From: Streptomyces sp. ISL-10
GTDB lineage: Bacteria; Actinomycetota; Actinomycetes; Streptomycetales; Streptomycetaceae
Direction: 5' to 3'
DNA: 64,000 bases
Assembly (NCBI RefSeq): GCF_018614575.1
Contig: NZ_JAGGOJ010000021.1
Coordinates: 1 to 64,000 of the forward strand
Shown here: positions 42,514 through 51,784 of the stretch, in pieces
How positions within the stretch are numbered: the stretch's first letter is position 1
How the letters are laid out: each line of letters opens with the position of its first letter
Translations under genes and position numbers: made by a program
Notes under the pieces: model-generated
Database searches by the model: none
Told to the model about the DNA's origin: nothing
The model's input: only the letters and a program-made list of their open reading frames with translations

Positions 42514-45500
42514 ACAGCCGCAGGCGGTGCGCCATCGCCGCCGCCTCGCCCCGGCCCGAGACACCCAGCTTGGCCAGGATGTTGGAGACATGGACGCTCG
42601 CCGTCTTCGGTGAGATGTAGAGCTCCTCGGCGATGCGTCGGTTGCTGTGCCCGACCGCGACCAGGCGCAGCACGTCCTGCTCCCGGGGTGTCAGGCCGAG
42701 GGGCGGGGGCGACGGCGCGGCGTGCGGGGCCGCGGAGGCGTCGGGGACGGTGTCGGCGAGGGAAATACGGGCGCGCCGGGCGAGGAGTTCGACGTCCTCG
42801 GCCAGCAGGCGGGCGCCGAGTCCGGCCGCCGTTTCGCCGACTCGGCGCAGCAGCTCGGTCGCGCGGGCGCGGCGCTCGTCGCCCGACCCGGAGGAGCCCG
42901 CCCCGGAGCCCGCCCCGGAGCCGGCCCCGGCCGCGGCCAGCAGGGCCTCGGCCCAGCGGTGGCGTACGCGGGCGAGGTCGTAGGGACGTTCCAGCGGTTC
43001 GAAGGCACGCCCCGCCTCGGCCCAGTACTCGGCGCTGTCCTGTCCCTCGGCACGGAACAGTTCGGCCCGCACCCACCGCTCGTGTGCGGACCAGAGGGGG
43101 ACGGCGCTCGCCAAGGAGCGGGCGGCCTCGCGGATGCGCCGCAGGGCGTCCTCGCGGCCCGGCTCCGCCGACGGCAGACCGCGGGTGTCGGCCTCTGCCG
43201 TGGCGGCGGCTCTCAGCAGCGGCCAGGCGTAGCGCTGGGTGCCGGGCGGGAATCCACCGGCGGCGGCGCGGGCGAGTTCTGCCCTCGCGTCCGTGAGCCG
43301 CCCCTCGGCCGCGGCGATCTGCAGCGCGGCGGTGGCGAGCGGCAGAGTCGTCTGGGGTACGGGGTCGTGCGGGCCGAAGTGGTCGTGTGCATTGCGCAGA
43401 TGCTCCGCCGCGGCGGCGGTGTCGCCGCGCCCGACGGCGAGGAAGGCGAGGCGCAGGGAGGCCGATCCACGGGGCTGGGGGCTCGGAGCGATCCGCAGGG
43501 TCTGCCGGGCCTCCTCCGCCGCCTCGTCCCAGCGTCCGAGCGTCTCGTAGGACTCGGCGAGGTTCTGGCGGATCCATGCCTCGCTGTCCAGCAGGCCGTA
43601 CCGCTGGGTGATGCCGATGCCCTCCAGCATGATCGCGACAGCCTCGCCGGAGCGGCCCAGGCCCTCCAGCACGGAGGGCAGGTTCACATGGATGCGGCCG
43701 ATGTGGGAGACGTCGAGGGCGGCGGCGCGTTCCCTGACCGCGTACAACTCGGCGAGCCCGCCCTCGATGTCGCCGGAGTCGGCCAGGAGGCAGCCCAGAG
43801 TGAGCCGGGCACGCAGTGCGATGTCCTCCTCGCCGACCATGCGGGCGTAGGCGACGGCGCGTTCGGCGGTTGCGAGGCTGGCGGGCCCCGGATCGTGGGT
43901 CATGCCCCAGCGGGCCGCCTCGGCGAGCACCTCGGCATGGACGGCGGACGGCGGCAGTCCGCGGACGAGTTCCTGTGCGGCGCCGAGTTCGGCCCAGCCG
44001 TCCCCACGGCCGAGGCCCGATATCAGCCGCGACCGCTGCACGGAGAACCAGGCGGCGCGGAGCGGGTCGCCCTCGGCCTCCGCGAGGCGCTGCCCGCGCT
44101 TGGCGATCTTCAGTGCGCGTTCGCGTTCGCCGCACAGCCGGCCGCCGACGGAGGCCTCAGCCATCAGGTCGAGGTAGCGCAGGGGCGTGGTGGCCGGGTC
44201 GCAGCCGCACGGGGGGTAGACCTCTGCGTGGTCGACGGGCCGCAGCCGGTCACGCACCTCCTGGGGCGCGTCGTCCCACAGCTCCATGGCCCGCTCCAAC
44301 AGGCGCAGTTGCTCGGCGTAGGCGTGGCGGCGACGGGCGGCGACGGAGGCGGCGAGCACGGCGGGCAGTGCCTTGGCCGCGTCGTTCGCCCGGTACCAGT
44401 AGGTGGCAAGCCGCGTGGCACGCTCCTCCTCGCGTACGAGCGCCGGATCGGCCTCCAGGGCCTCGGCGTAGCGGCGGTTGAGCCGGGAGCGTTCGCCGGG
44501 CAGCAGGTCGTCGCTGACGGCCTCGCGCGCCAGGGAGTGGCGGAACCGGTAGCCGTCGCCGTCGGGTGCGGAAAGAACGATGTTCGCGCCGACGGCGGCG
44601 CGCAGCGCCTGGTCGAGGTCGTCGTCTGGCAGCCCGGCGACGGCGTTAAGCAGTCCGTGCTCGACGGTGGAGCCGCCCTCGGCCAGGATGCGGACGACGC
44701 GCTGGGTGTCCTCGGTGAGGGCCTCGATGCGGACGAGGAGGATGTCGCGCAGGGAGTCGGGGAGTCCGGAGCAGGAGTCGTCGCTGATGCTGGCGGCCAG
44801 TTCCTCGACGAAGAAGGCGTTGCCGTCGGAGCGTTCGAAGACGCGGTCGACGAGGGCAGGGGCCGGTTCCTCGGCGAGGATGCCGGCCATCTGGCGGCCG
44901 ACCTCGGCGCGGTTGAAGCGGGTGAGCTCGACGCGCTGGACGGTGCGGGCACGGTCGAGTTCGGCGAGGAAGGGGCGCAGCGGGTGGCGCCGGTGGACAT
45001 CGTCCGAACGGTAGGTGGCCATCAGCAGGAGGCGTCCTCGCCGCAGGGTGCGGAACAGATACCCGAGCAGATGGCGGGTGGATGCATCGGCCCAGTGCAG
45101 GTCCTCGAGGACCAGGACGACGGTGTGTTCGCGGGCGAGGCGCTCCAGCAGGCGCGCGGTGAGTTCGAAGAGGCGGGCCATGCCCTCCTCGTCGTGCCGG
45201 GCGGCGTCAAGCCCTGCGGCAGCGCCCAGTTCGGGCACGAGCCGGGCCAGTTCGCCCTCCTGACCGGCGGCTGCCTCGGCGAACTCGTCGGGCAGGCGCC
45301 GGTGCAGGGCGCGCAGGGCGGTGGAGAAGGCGGCGAACGGCAACCCGTCGGCGCCGATCTCCACACAGCCGCCCACGGCGACGACCGCGCACCTGCGGCA
45401 CGCCTCGCTCAGCAACTCCTCGACGAGACGGGTCTTGCCGACGCCCGCCTCGCCGCCGATGAGGAGCGCCTGCGGCTCTCCCCCAGGGCTCCCGTCCTGC

Positions 45501-45658
45501 GGACGGCCGCCGCCGGCCGCGCGGGTGAGTGCATCGGTGAGCAGTGCCAGTTCGCCGGCGCGGCCGACGAAGACGGGGCTGACGGACCTGGTCTCCACAG
45601 CGCTGAGCATCGCACAGCCGTCCGGACCCTCGGGACGGCGTATCGCCGTGCTCGCCAT
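42443..45658 (-). CDS. Large LuxR-family (LAL-type) ATPase transcriptional regulator
   Basis: The 1071-residue protein has an N-terminal AAA/STAND ATPase with Walker A GGEAGVGKTRLVEELL (about 68-83) and Walker B VVLVLEDLHWAD (about 178-189). A long helical TPR-like region follows, then a C-terminal LuxR helix-turn-helix (LTPREQDVLRLVAVGHSNRRIAEELYISPKTASVHVSNILAKLGVSGR). Such proteins activate secondary-metabolism or catabolic genes. The ATG at 45658 is 6 bp after the stop of a 58-residue gene, which supports this start by coupling. No obvious target cluster is adjacent apart from the sugar dehydrogenase. Confidence 0.9.
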   Translation of the reverse strand: MASTAIRRPEGPDGCAMLSAVETRSVSPVFVGRAGELALLTDALTRAAGGGRPQDGSPGGEPQALLIGGEAGVGKTRLVEELLSEACRRCAVVAVGGCVEIGADGLPFAAFSTALRALHRRLPDEFAEAAAGQEGELARLVPELGAAAGLDAARHDEEGMARLFELTARLLERLAREHTVVLVLEDLHWADASTRHLLGYLFRTLRRGRLLLMATYRSDDVHRRHPLRPFLAELDRARTVQRVELTRFNRAEVGRQMAGILAEEPAPALVDRVFERSDGNAFFVEELAASISDDSCSGLPDSLRDILLVRIEALTEDTQRVVRILAEGGSTVEHGLLNAVAGLPDDDLDQALRAAVGANIVLSAPDGDGYRFRHSLAREAVSDDLLPGERSRLNRRYAEALEADPALVREEERATRLATYWYRANDAAKALPAVLAASVAARRRHAYAEQLRLLERAMELWDDAPQEVRDRLRPVDHAEVYPPCGCDPATTPLRYLDLMAEASVGGRLCGERERALKIAKRGQRLAEAEGDPLRAAWFSVQRSRLISGLGRGDGWAELGAAQELVRGLPPSAVHAEVLAEAARWGMTHDPGPASLATAERAVAYARMVGEEDIALRARLTLGCLLADSGDIEGGLAELYAVRERAAALDVSHIGRIHVNLPSVLEGLGRSGEAVAIMLEGIGITQRYGLLDSEAWIRQNLAESYETLGRWDEAAEEARQTLRIAPSPQPRGSASLRLAFLAVGRGDTAAAAEHLRNAHDHFGPHDPVPQTTLPLATAALQIAAAEGRLTDARAELARAAAGGFPPGTQRYAWPLLRAAATAEADTRGLPSAEPGREDALRRIREAARSLASAVPLWSAHERWVRAELFRAEGQDSAEYWAEAGRAFEPLERPYDLARVRHRWAEALLAAAGAGSGAGSGAGSSGSGDERRARATELLRRVGETAAGLGARLLAEDVELLARRARISLADTVPDASAAPHAAPSPPPLGLTPREQDVLRLVAVGHSNRRIAEELYISPKTASVHVSNILAKLGVSGRGEAAAMAHRLRLFTDLLDGTEHPAQESAVPAQPGS

Positions 45659-45664
45659 CGAGGA

Positions 45665-45841
45665 TCAGGCGGCTCGGGTGTAGTGGCTGCTGTCGGCCGC
45701 GCCGGACGGGTCCCGCTTCTTGCGGCGAGCATGCCGTCGGCCGGCCCGGCGGCCGGCCAGGGCCTGCCGGACGAGGCGCTGGGCGTCGGCCTGGCGGATC
45801 AGTTCGGCGCGGTGCTGTTCCAGGAACGCGTAGTGCAGCAC
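45665..45841 (-). CDS. 58-residue protein coupled to the LuxR-type regulator
   Basis: The frame starts GTG at 45841 with AAGGAG 6 bp before it and reads VLHYAFLEQHRAELIRQADA, then a very Arg-rich middle (AGRRAGRRHARRKKRD), ending SSHYTRAA. The stop lies 6 bp before the ATG of the large regulator, so translation is probably coupled. I recall short proteins of the pattern YxFLEQHRAELIRQAD as frequent in streptomycetes, but their function is unknown. The basic helix suggests nucleic-acid or membrane-surface binding. Confidence 0.68.
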   Translation of the reverse strand: MLHYAFLEQHRAELIRQADAQRLVRQALAGRRAGRRHARRKKRDPSGAADSSHYTRAA

Positions 45842-46304
45842 GGGGTGCTCCTTCGGGACGAGGTGCCGGGCTGGTGCACGGCTTTGGTCGATGACCTCGA
45901 CTCTCGTCTCCCAGGCGGCTGTTCCGCATCGGGCGATTGCCGCATGTTCCGGGGGCCGGGGGCCTTAGGGCCTCACGTGTGGATCGCGCCGGACTCACGT
46001 GCCCCGGCACGGTTGCCCACGGCCTGCGGCGCGGGAAGGGCACCAACCCCGGGCAGAGCCCTGCGGGCACGGGAGGTGCCCCCACGCCGCGTTGCCGTCA
46101 GTCGCCATGGTTCCGCCATGGTTCTCCCCCGGGCCTTCGGCCGGGAGGTCGCCCCCGTCCTCCGCCCTGCGCTCTCTCCCGTAGCCCTGCGGGCACCGGC
46201 GGTGCCACCGGCACCAGAACCTCTCCCCACGCCTTCGGGCGTGGCGGACCACTCACTGATCCGGCCTGATACCCGCGAGCCCTGGACCCGGTGTTCCGGG
46301 ATGC
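45842..46304. other. Spacer rich in short GC hairpins, no gene
   Basis: Two related blocks, AGCCCTGCGGGCACGGGAGG (46057) and AGCCCTGCGGGCACCGGCGG (46184), each form GGTGCC-type hairpins. CGGGCCTTCGGCCGG (46129) and CACGCCTTCGGGCGTGG (46230) are further hairpins. They probably terminate the 46.3-kb acetyltransferase gene and resemble Streptomyces intergenic repeats. No reading frame is convincing. Confidence 0.55.
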
Positions 46305-47084
46305 CTACGGCTCGTACACGTACGGCGTCGTCGTCGCCAGGGCCGTGAAGCCGAGGCGCTCCAGGATGGGGCGGCTGTCGTCGGACGCGTCCACCTGGAG
46401 GTACCGCACGCCCCGCCGCGCCGCGGCCTCGGCCCGGTGGGCGACCAGGGAGCGGTAGATGCCGCGGCCGCGCCAGTCGGGATGGGTCCCGCCGCCCCAC
46501 AGCCCGGCGAAGTCCGTGCCGGGCGTGAACTCGACGCGGGCCGCGCACACCGGCAGGTCACCGGCCATCGCGACGGTCATGAGCACCCTGTCCGGCGCCT
46601 GCGCGAGCTGGGCGAGGAGCTGCTGCCGCAGCCGGGAGCCGTCCGTGCCGAACGCCTGGTCGTGGACCCGCATCGTCAGCTCGACGCCCGCGGCCCCGGT
46701 GACCGGCTCCAGCCGTACGCCGTCGGGGAGTTCGGGGACGGACGGCAGGTCGCCCGCCTCGGCGACGAGCACGGTCTCCTCCGGCTCGGGCGTGAACCCG
46801 GCCGCGAGGAGCCGGGCGCCGAGGTCCTGCGGTTCGTCGTGGCTGTAGAGCTTCCATTCGAAGGCGAGGCCGCGCTCGGTGAAGTACCGCACCTGCTCGG
46901 CGATTTCGGCGTCCGCCGTGTCCGCCGTCAGCTCCGAGAAGAGGACACCGCTCCAGTCGCCGTCGGCACCGGTCTGCCGGACGACGCGACCGGCGCGTTC
47001 GGTCAGGGGCCCGGCGGTGTCGGGCGTCGTGATGCGGCGGCGCATCTGGTGGTCGAAGAGCGCGAGCACGGCTGTGTCGTCCAT
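46305..47084 (-). CDS. GNAT family N-acetyltransferase
   Basis: The 259-residue protein starts MDDTAVLALFDHQMRRRITT. The C-terminal half carries the acetyl-CoA motif (LWGGGTHPDWRGRGIYRSLVAHRAEAAARRGVRYLQVDASDDSRPILERLGFTAL). The N-terminal half (VRYFTERGLAFEWKLYSHDEPQDLGARLLAAGF) is a second, degenerate GNAT-like domain as in two-domain acetyltransferases. The longer frame upstream lies in repeat sequence and was rejected. Substrate unknown. Confidence 0.88.
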   Translation of the reverse strand: MDDTAVLALFDHQMRRRITTPDTAGPLTERAGRVVRQTGADGDWSGVLFSELTADTADAEIAEQVRYFTERGLAFEWKLYSHDEPQDLGARLLAAGFTPEPEETVLVAEAGDLPSVPELPDGVRLEPVTGAAGVELTMRVHDQAFGTDGSRLRQQLLAQLAQAPDRVLMTVAMAGDLPVCAARVEFTPGTDFAGLWGGGTHPDWRGRGIYRSLVAHRAEAAARRGVRYLQVDASDDSRPILERLGFTALATTTPYVYEP

Positions 47085-47131
47085 CCGCGCATTGGAGCAC
47101 TCGTACGTCTTTGACAACCAGCGGTTTTGCG

Positions 47132-47257
47132 GCCGCCACGAGACCGAGCCGCGCGGTCGCCGCCACTCCGGCGCCGCCACGAGACCGAGGCGCGGTCCCA
47201 CGACTCGGGCCGCGCTACGAAACCGAGCCGAGCGAACGGCCGCCGACCACGGCGCCG
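47132..47257. repeat. Imperfect ~40-bp tandem repeats echoing the 3' end of the RimJ-like gene
   Basis: GCCGCCACGAGACCGAG occurs at 47132-47148 and 47173-47189, and a degenerate CGCTACGAAACCGAG lies at 47213-47227. The real gene end reads CGCCTACGAGACCGAG from 47257. The 40-bp stretch 47136-47175, ending CGCCGCCACTCCGGCGCC, closely copies the last 40 bp of the gene (47259-47298). Confidence 0.8.
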
Positions 47258-47258
47258 C

Positions 47259-47822
47259 CTACGAGACCGAGGCCCGCACCCGCCGCCACTCCGGCGCCAG
47301 CGCCGACCAGACCTCCATGTCGTGCCGTACGCCGCGGTAGAGGTGGCTGCCGCGCAGCACGCCCTCGTGCGTCATCCCCAGCCGCTCGGCGACGGCGATG
47401 CTGGCCTTGTTGGCGGTGGAGACCTGCCACTCGATGCGGTGCATGCCGCGCTGTTCCACCGCCCAGTCGATGATCTCGCGCGTGGCGCGGGTGACGAGCC
47501 CGCGGCCCGCCGCCGAGGGCTCCAGCCAGCAACCCGCCTCGCAGGTGCCCATGGCGATGTCCATCGTGCGGAAGAGCACGCCGCCGACGAGGGTGCCCTC
47601 CAGCCAGATGCCGTAGATGCGTCCGGTGTCGGCGGCGGCCTTGTCCGCGTAGCTCTGGAGGAACGCGCGGGCGGCGGCCACGTCCGTGGCGGCATCGGGC
47701 AGCCCGATGTACCGGCCTATGTACTCACGGCCCCGCTCGATGTGGGCCAAGAATTCCTCGGCCTGCCATGGCTCCAGTGGACGCAGTTCGGCTCTGTCGT
47801 CGCCGAGGCTCCTCGCGAACAC
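47259..47822 (-). CDS. RimJ/RimL-type GNAT acetyltransferase
   Basis: The 187-residue protein starts with GTG (AAGGAG upstream). RimJ/L features are GRIYGIWLEGTLVGGVLFRTMD, GTCEAGCWLEPSAAGRGLVTRATREIIDWAVEQRGMHRIEWQVSTANKASIAVAERLGMTHEGVLRG and HDMEVWSALAPEW. It transfers acetyl groups to protein N-termini or small amines; the substrate is not predictable. It is 15 bp downstream of the MMPL transporter gene and probably co-transcribed. Confidence 0.9.
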   Translation of the reverse strand: MFARSLGDDRAELRPLEPWQAEEFLAHIERGREYIGRYIGLPDAATDVAAARAFLQSYADKAAADTGRIYGIWLEGTLVGGVLFRTMDIAMGTCEAGCWLEPSAAGRGLVTRATREIIDWAVEQRGMHRIEWQVSTANKASIAVAERLGMTHEGVLRGSHLYRGVRHDMEVWSALAPEWRRVRASVS

Positions 47823-47837
47823 TGTGCTCCTTGTGGG

Positions 47838-50048
47838 TCACGGCACGAGCTCCCCTCGATCGCCCGCACGCTGCACGGGGATCTTCGCACGCGCCGCCTC
47901 ACGGCACTCGGGCTTTTCGATGCTGATGCGCGGCAGCCAGTGGTCGAGCCGGCGCGGCAGCCACCAGTTCATCCCGCCGAGCATGTGCATGAGGGCAGGG
48001 ACGAGCAGAGTGCGCAGGACGAAGGCGTCCAGGGCGACGGCGACGGCGAGCCCGATGCCGAACATGGCGATGACGCGGTCGCCGCTGAGGACGAAGGCGA
48101 GGAAGACCGAGATCATGATCACGGCGGCGGAGTTGATGACGCGGGAGGTCTCGGCGAGACCGACCCGTACGGCACGCCGGTTGTCCCCGGTCTCCAGCCA
48201 CTCCTCGTACATCCGGCCGACCAGGAACACCTGGTAGTCCATGGAGAGTCCGAAGAGCACCGAGACCATGATCACGGGCAGGAACGGCTCTATCGGTCCC
48301 GCCCGGCCGAGGCCCAGCAGTTCGCTGCCCCAGCCCCATTGGAAGATCGCGACGACGACTCCGAAGGCGGAGGCGACGGCGGCGACGTTCATCAGGGCAG
48401 CCTTGAGCGGGATGCCGAGGGAGCGGAAGGCGAGCAGCAGGAGCAGGCAGCCGAGCGTGATGACGACGCCGACGAACAGAGGCAGCTTGCCGACGACGAC
48501 GTCCGCGAAGTCGTCGTATCCCGCGGTGATGCCGCCGACATGAGCTGTCAGGGAGCTGCCCTTTCCGGCGGCGGGCAGGATCTCGTCGCGCAGCCGGTCG
48601 ACGAGTTCGCTGGTCTCCCGGGACTGCGGGGAGGTGTCCGGTACGACGGTGAGGATCGCGGTGTCCCCGCTGCCGTTGTAGGCGACGGGGCCGGTGGACG
48701 CGATGCCGTCGGTGGTGCGCAGGGTCTCGGCCAGCCGGTCCATCGCGAGCTCGTCGTCGGCGCCGTCGAGTGCGGCGACGACGGTCAGGGGCCCGTTGAC
48801 GCCCGGGCCGAAGCCGTCTGCGAGCAGGTCGTACGCCTGGCGGGTGGTGGCCGTCGCAGGACCGTTGCCCTGGTCGGAGGTGCCGAGGCGGAGCGAGAGG
48901 GTCGGCAGGGCGAGCACGAGCATCACGACGGCGGCGACGGCGGCGAGCCGCTTGGGGTGGCGCTCGACGAACGCGGACCAACGGGCGGCGAGGCCGGTGG
49001 GCAGTTCGGGCCGGGGGCCGCGCCTGGCGAGCCGGCGGCGCTCGCGTCGGGTCAGGGCGCGCATTCCGATGAAGGAGAGCAGGGCGGGCAGCAGGGTCAC
49101 CGACGCGGCGACCGTGAGGACGACGGTCAGGGACGCGGCGATCGCGACGCCGTTGAGGAAGCCGAGACGCAGGATCAGCATGCCGAGAAGTGCGATGCAG
49201 ACGGTGGCACCGGCGAAGACGACCGCGCGGCCGGTGGTGGCCACGGCCTCGCGCGCCGCCTCGGCGATCGTGAGTCCGCGTTTGAGGCCCTTGCGGTGTC
49301 TGGTGACGATGAACAGCGCGTAGTCGATGCCGACGCCGAGGCCGATGAGCATGCCGAGCATGGGCGCGAAGTCCGCCACCGACATGGCGTGGCCGAGGAG
49401 CACGGTGCCCGCGTACGCGGTGCCGACCGAGACGAGCGCCGTGGCGATGGGCAGCACACTGGCGGCGAGGGAGCCGAAGGCGAGGAAGAGGACGACGGCG
49501 GCGACGGCCACGCCGACGATCTCCGCGGTGTGTCCGCCGGGCGCCTCGGTCAGGGCGACGGCGCTGCCGCCGAGCTCGACCCGCAGGTCGCCCTCCTCGG
49601 CCGCCTTGGCGGTGTCCACCAGTGCCCGCGCCTGGGACTCGGGGACGTCGTCGGCCTGCGCGTCGAAGGTGACGACGGCGTACGCGGTGCGCCCGTCGGC
49701 GCTGATCTGCAGGGCGCCGTGGCTGCCGTAGGGGCTGGCGACGGAGGCGATGCTGTCGAGGCCGGCGACGCGGTCCAGCATCTCGGACACGCGCTGCTCG
49801 ACGGCCGGGGAGCGGACGCTGCCGTCATCGGTGTGCCAGACAACGGTGTCGCCGTCGCCGACGCGGCCGTCGAAGCCCTCTTCCAGGAGGGCGGTCGCCC
49901 GGCCGGACTCCGTGCCCGGTACGTCGTAGTTGCTGGAGTACGCGGACCCGGCGACGCTCGCTGCCGCCGTGGTGCCGCCGAGGGCGAGGAGCCAGAGCAG
50001 GACGACGACGAGACGGTGCCTGACGCACCACCGGGCAATAGCTGCCAC
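47838..50048 (-). CDS. MMPL/RND family transporter
   Basis: The 736-residue protein is taken from GTG at 50048 (VAAIARWCVRHRLVVVLLW), with AGGGAG in front; an ATG 57 bp upstream is the alternative. It has two repeats, each with one membrane helix, a large extracytoplasmic loop and five further helices. Signatures are MLGMLIGLGVGIDYALFIVTRHRKGL in the first half and MVSVLFGLSMDYQVFLVGRMYEEW in the second, with the Asp-Tyr pair used for proton coupling. MMPL proteins export lipids, siderophores or other hydrophobic compounds across the cytoplasmic membrane. No lipid synthesis gene is near. Confidence 0.9.
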   Translation of the reverse strand: MAAIARWCVRHRLVVVLLWLLALGGTTAAASVAGSAYSSNYDVPGTESGRATALLEEGFDGRVGDGDTVVWHTDDGSVRSPAVEQRVSEMLDRVAGLDSIASVASPYGSHGALQISADGRTAYAVVTFDAQADDVPESQARALVDTAKAAEEGDLRVELGGSAVALTEAPGGHTAEIVGVAVAAVVLFLAFGSLAASVLPIATALVSVGTAYAGTVLLGHAMSVADFAPMLGMLIGLGVGIDYALFIVTRHRKGLKRGLTIAEAAREAVATTGRAVVFAGATVCIALLGMLILRLGFLNGVAIAASLTVVLTVAASVTLLPALLSFIGMRALTRRERRRLARRGPRPELPTGLAARWSAFVERHPKRLAAVAAVVMLVLALPTLSLRLGTSDQGNGPATATTRQAYDLLADGFGPGVNGPLTVVAALDGADDELAMDRLAETLRTTDGIASTGPVAYNGSGDTAILTVVPDTSPQSRETSELVDRLRDEILPAAGKGSSLTAHVGGITAGYDDFADVVVGKLPLFVGVVITLGCLLLLLAFRSLGIPLKAALMNVAAVASAFGVVVAIFQWGWGSELLGLGRAGPIEPFLPVIMVSVLFGLSMDYQVFLVGRMYEEWLETGDNRRAVRVGLAETSRVINSAAVIMISVFLAFVLSGDRVIAMFGIGLAVAVALDAFVLRTLLVPALMHMLGGMNWWLPRRLDHWLPRISIEKPECREAARAKIPVQRAGDRGELVP

Positions 50049-50574
50049 CGGACCCGCTCCCTGGTTCGTGGATCTTTGACCGGGAACAGCCCGCAAAGAA
50101 CTCATGACATGCAAGAAATACTGTCGCAGGCAATAGCGATCTTTTGACCGTTTCGTGGGGTTCCTCACACAGATGCACGGAAGCGGGGTGGTCATTTCTT
50201 CCCGCTCCCGCGCACCGGGTGAGCGTGCGCGTGTCCGCGCGGACCGGCTGGAGCCGCGTACGGGGCTCGCCGCCCGCAGGCCCGGCCGGGTCAGCCGAAG
50301 ACGCACCCGGTGCTCGAAGTGGCCCATGAGCCGGCGCCGCCGCCGTCGGCTCGCTCCTGCCGCCGTCCCTCCAGGCCGCTCTCGCCGCATGTCGCCGAGA
50401 AGACCTGGTGACGACCCTGTGGTGAACGTCCAAGAAGCCGCGTCGGCAGTCCAATCGAGATCCGGCCACCGGCATACGGTCCATGAGGACTGCTCGGGGC
50501 GTCAGGTGCCCGTAGGCGGCGGAAATCGGTCTCGGTCCACAAGACGGCCGGAATTGTCGGTGTCCCCTGGCACG
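50049..50574. other. Divergent promoter spacer, no recognised gene
   Basis: The 50080-50170 part is AT-richer and probably carries the MMPL promoter on the minus strand. The rest has open frames on both strands, but they are Arg-rich and unlike any protein I know. I see no regulator gene here. Confidence 0.5.
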
Positions 50575-51483
50575 ATGGCCGACATGGAATACAGGGGGAT
50601 CGATCAGACGGCACTGACGCCCGCGGACGCGGCGGAATTCGCCCGCATGCTCCACGACGCGCCCGGCCCTCATCTGGGCCGTGCCCCCGTCCCGGTGCTC
50701 GTGCACGGGCCCGGTGCCCCGCTCGCGGAGCGCCGCGAGGCGTTCCGCGGGATGTACGAGGCGATCACGGCGCGGATCGGTGAGCCGACGCTCTACGGCG
50801 GGTCGTCACAGGGCCCCAGTGTCCGCTGGCGCGACAGCCGCCGGCTGGTGCTGCTCGCCGGGGACCACCGGCAGGTGGGACTGTCGGTCCACGACACGGG
50901 GACGCTGGAGGGTGAGGAGCAGCGGACGTTCGAGTGGGGAGGCACCTGGTCCGGCGACGAGCCTCACGACCTGGACTTCCTGCCCTACGTATGGCAGTTG
51001 GACCGCAGCGGCCCGGGAGAGCGCCCCCAGGCGCGCCCCGGGGGCCGGCTCGCCACGAGCCTGGAGGACTTCCGGACCGGTCTCGAAGTGCTTCTCGCGG
51101 CCTGGGTGGAGCAGCTGCCGGTGCAGGTGGGCACCGACTGGGCCAGCTTCTGCGTGACCAGCTCCGCCGATCGCGGCCGTCGCATCCTTGTGTCGTACAG
51201 CATCGAGGACGGGCTGTACGCGTCGGTGGACGACCGCGACGGGGAGGACGGCGAGGAGCGGGCCCTGCAGATGCGCGCCCGCGGCTGGCAGTCCCGCGAC
51301 CGTGGCTGGTGGCAGACCGAGTTCACCGCGCCGGAGCGGGAGCACGCGGCGGCGCTGGCGCACCTGGTGATCACCGAGCTGCGGGCCCGCGGTACGAGAG
51401 AGCCGGAGGAGTTGCGGGCCCGGGACGTCAGCTGCAAGGACCGCGGCGAGATGTGGCTGCCGGGGCTCGGCATACGCCACTGA
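50575..51483 (+). CDS. Hypothetical protein, about 300 residues
   Basis: The start is MADMEYRG at 50575, or the second ATG at 50584. CACGATG just before, with no ribosome binding site, suggests a leaderless mRNA. The protein is soluble, with no signal or membrane segment. Recognisable stretches such as MYEAITARIGEPTLYGGSSQGPSVRWRDSRRLVLLAGDHRQVGLSVHDT and the WGGTWSGDEPHDLDFLPYVWQ segment suggest an alpha/beta fold of two similar halves. I do not recognise a named family. Frames extending to 50155 were rejected as non-coding. Confidence 0.7.
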   Translation: MADMEYRGIDQTALTPADAAEFARMLHDAPGPHLGRAPVPVLVHGPGAPLAERREAFRGMYEAITARIGEPTLYGGSSQGPSVRWRDSRRLVLLAGDHRQVGLSVHDTGTLEGEEQRTFEWGGTWSGDEPHDLDFLPYVWQLDRSGPGERPQARPGGRLATSLEDFRTGLEVLLAAWVEQLPVQVGTDWASFCVTSSADRGRRILVSYSIEDGLYASVDDRDGEDGEERALQMRARGWQSRDRGWWQTEFTAPEREHAAALAHLVITELRARGTREPEELRARDVSCKDRGEMWLPGLGIRH

Positions 51484-51499
51484 CGCGCGGGCGTCGCCC

Positions 51500-51784
51500 C
51501 TAGGCGCCGACGAGTCCGGTGACCGGCGCGAGCTGGCCGGTGAGCGGGTCCAGGTCGTTCGGCACTCCGGCGAGGCGGTTGAGCCCGGCGAGCTGCTCGG
51601 AGGGGGCGGGCACGTTCTCGCGGTGCTCGGGTCCGACCGAGTCGGCGGAGAGGGTGTCGAGTTCGTTCATCACCGAGGGGATCTGCGGGGCCTCGACGGG
51701 GGCGGCGCCCGCCGACGGCGCGGCGAGCGCGGAGGCACCGGTGGCAAGGGCGAGGGCGGCGAATACGCGGTGTGCGGTGGTCAT
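51500..51784 (-). CDS. Small secreted protein, 94 residues
   Basis: MTTAHRVFAALALATGASAL begins a typical Sec signal peptide ending near SAGAA. The mature part (about 60 residues) contains two short, similar Leu/Pro-rich halves (LAGLNRLAGVPNDLDPLTGQLAPVTGLVGA). It has no cysteines or LPXTG motif. Such small secreted proteins are common in streptomycetes and mostly uncharacterised. It converges with the hypothetical gene, with the stop codons 16 bp apart. Confidence 0.7.
   Translation of the reverse strand: MTTAHRVFAALALATGASALAAPSAGAAPVEAPQIPSVMNELDTLSADSVGPEHRENVPAPSEQLAGLNRLAGVPNDLDPLTGQLAPVTGLVGA

Noticed and set aside
42647..46348. 1233-codon plus-strand frame opposite the LuxR regulator
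   Set aside because: Antisense to a protein with intact Walker motifs and helix-turn-helix; no recognisable domain of its own.
50155..50574. N-terminal extension of the hypothetical protein at 50.6 kb
   Set aside because: Arg-rich, non-conserved-looking sequence without a start signal; a promoter-like region precedes the ATG at 50575/50584.
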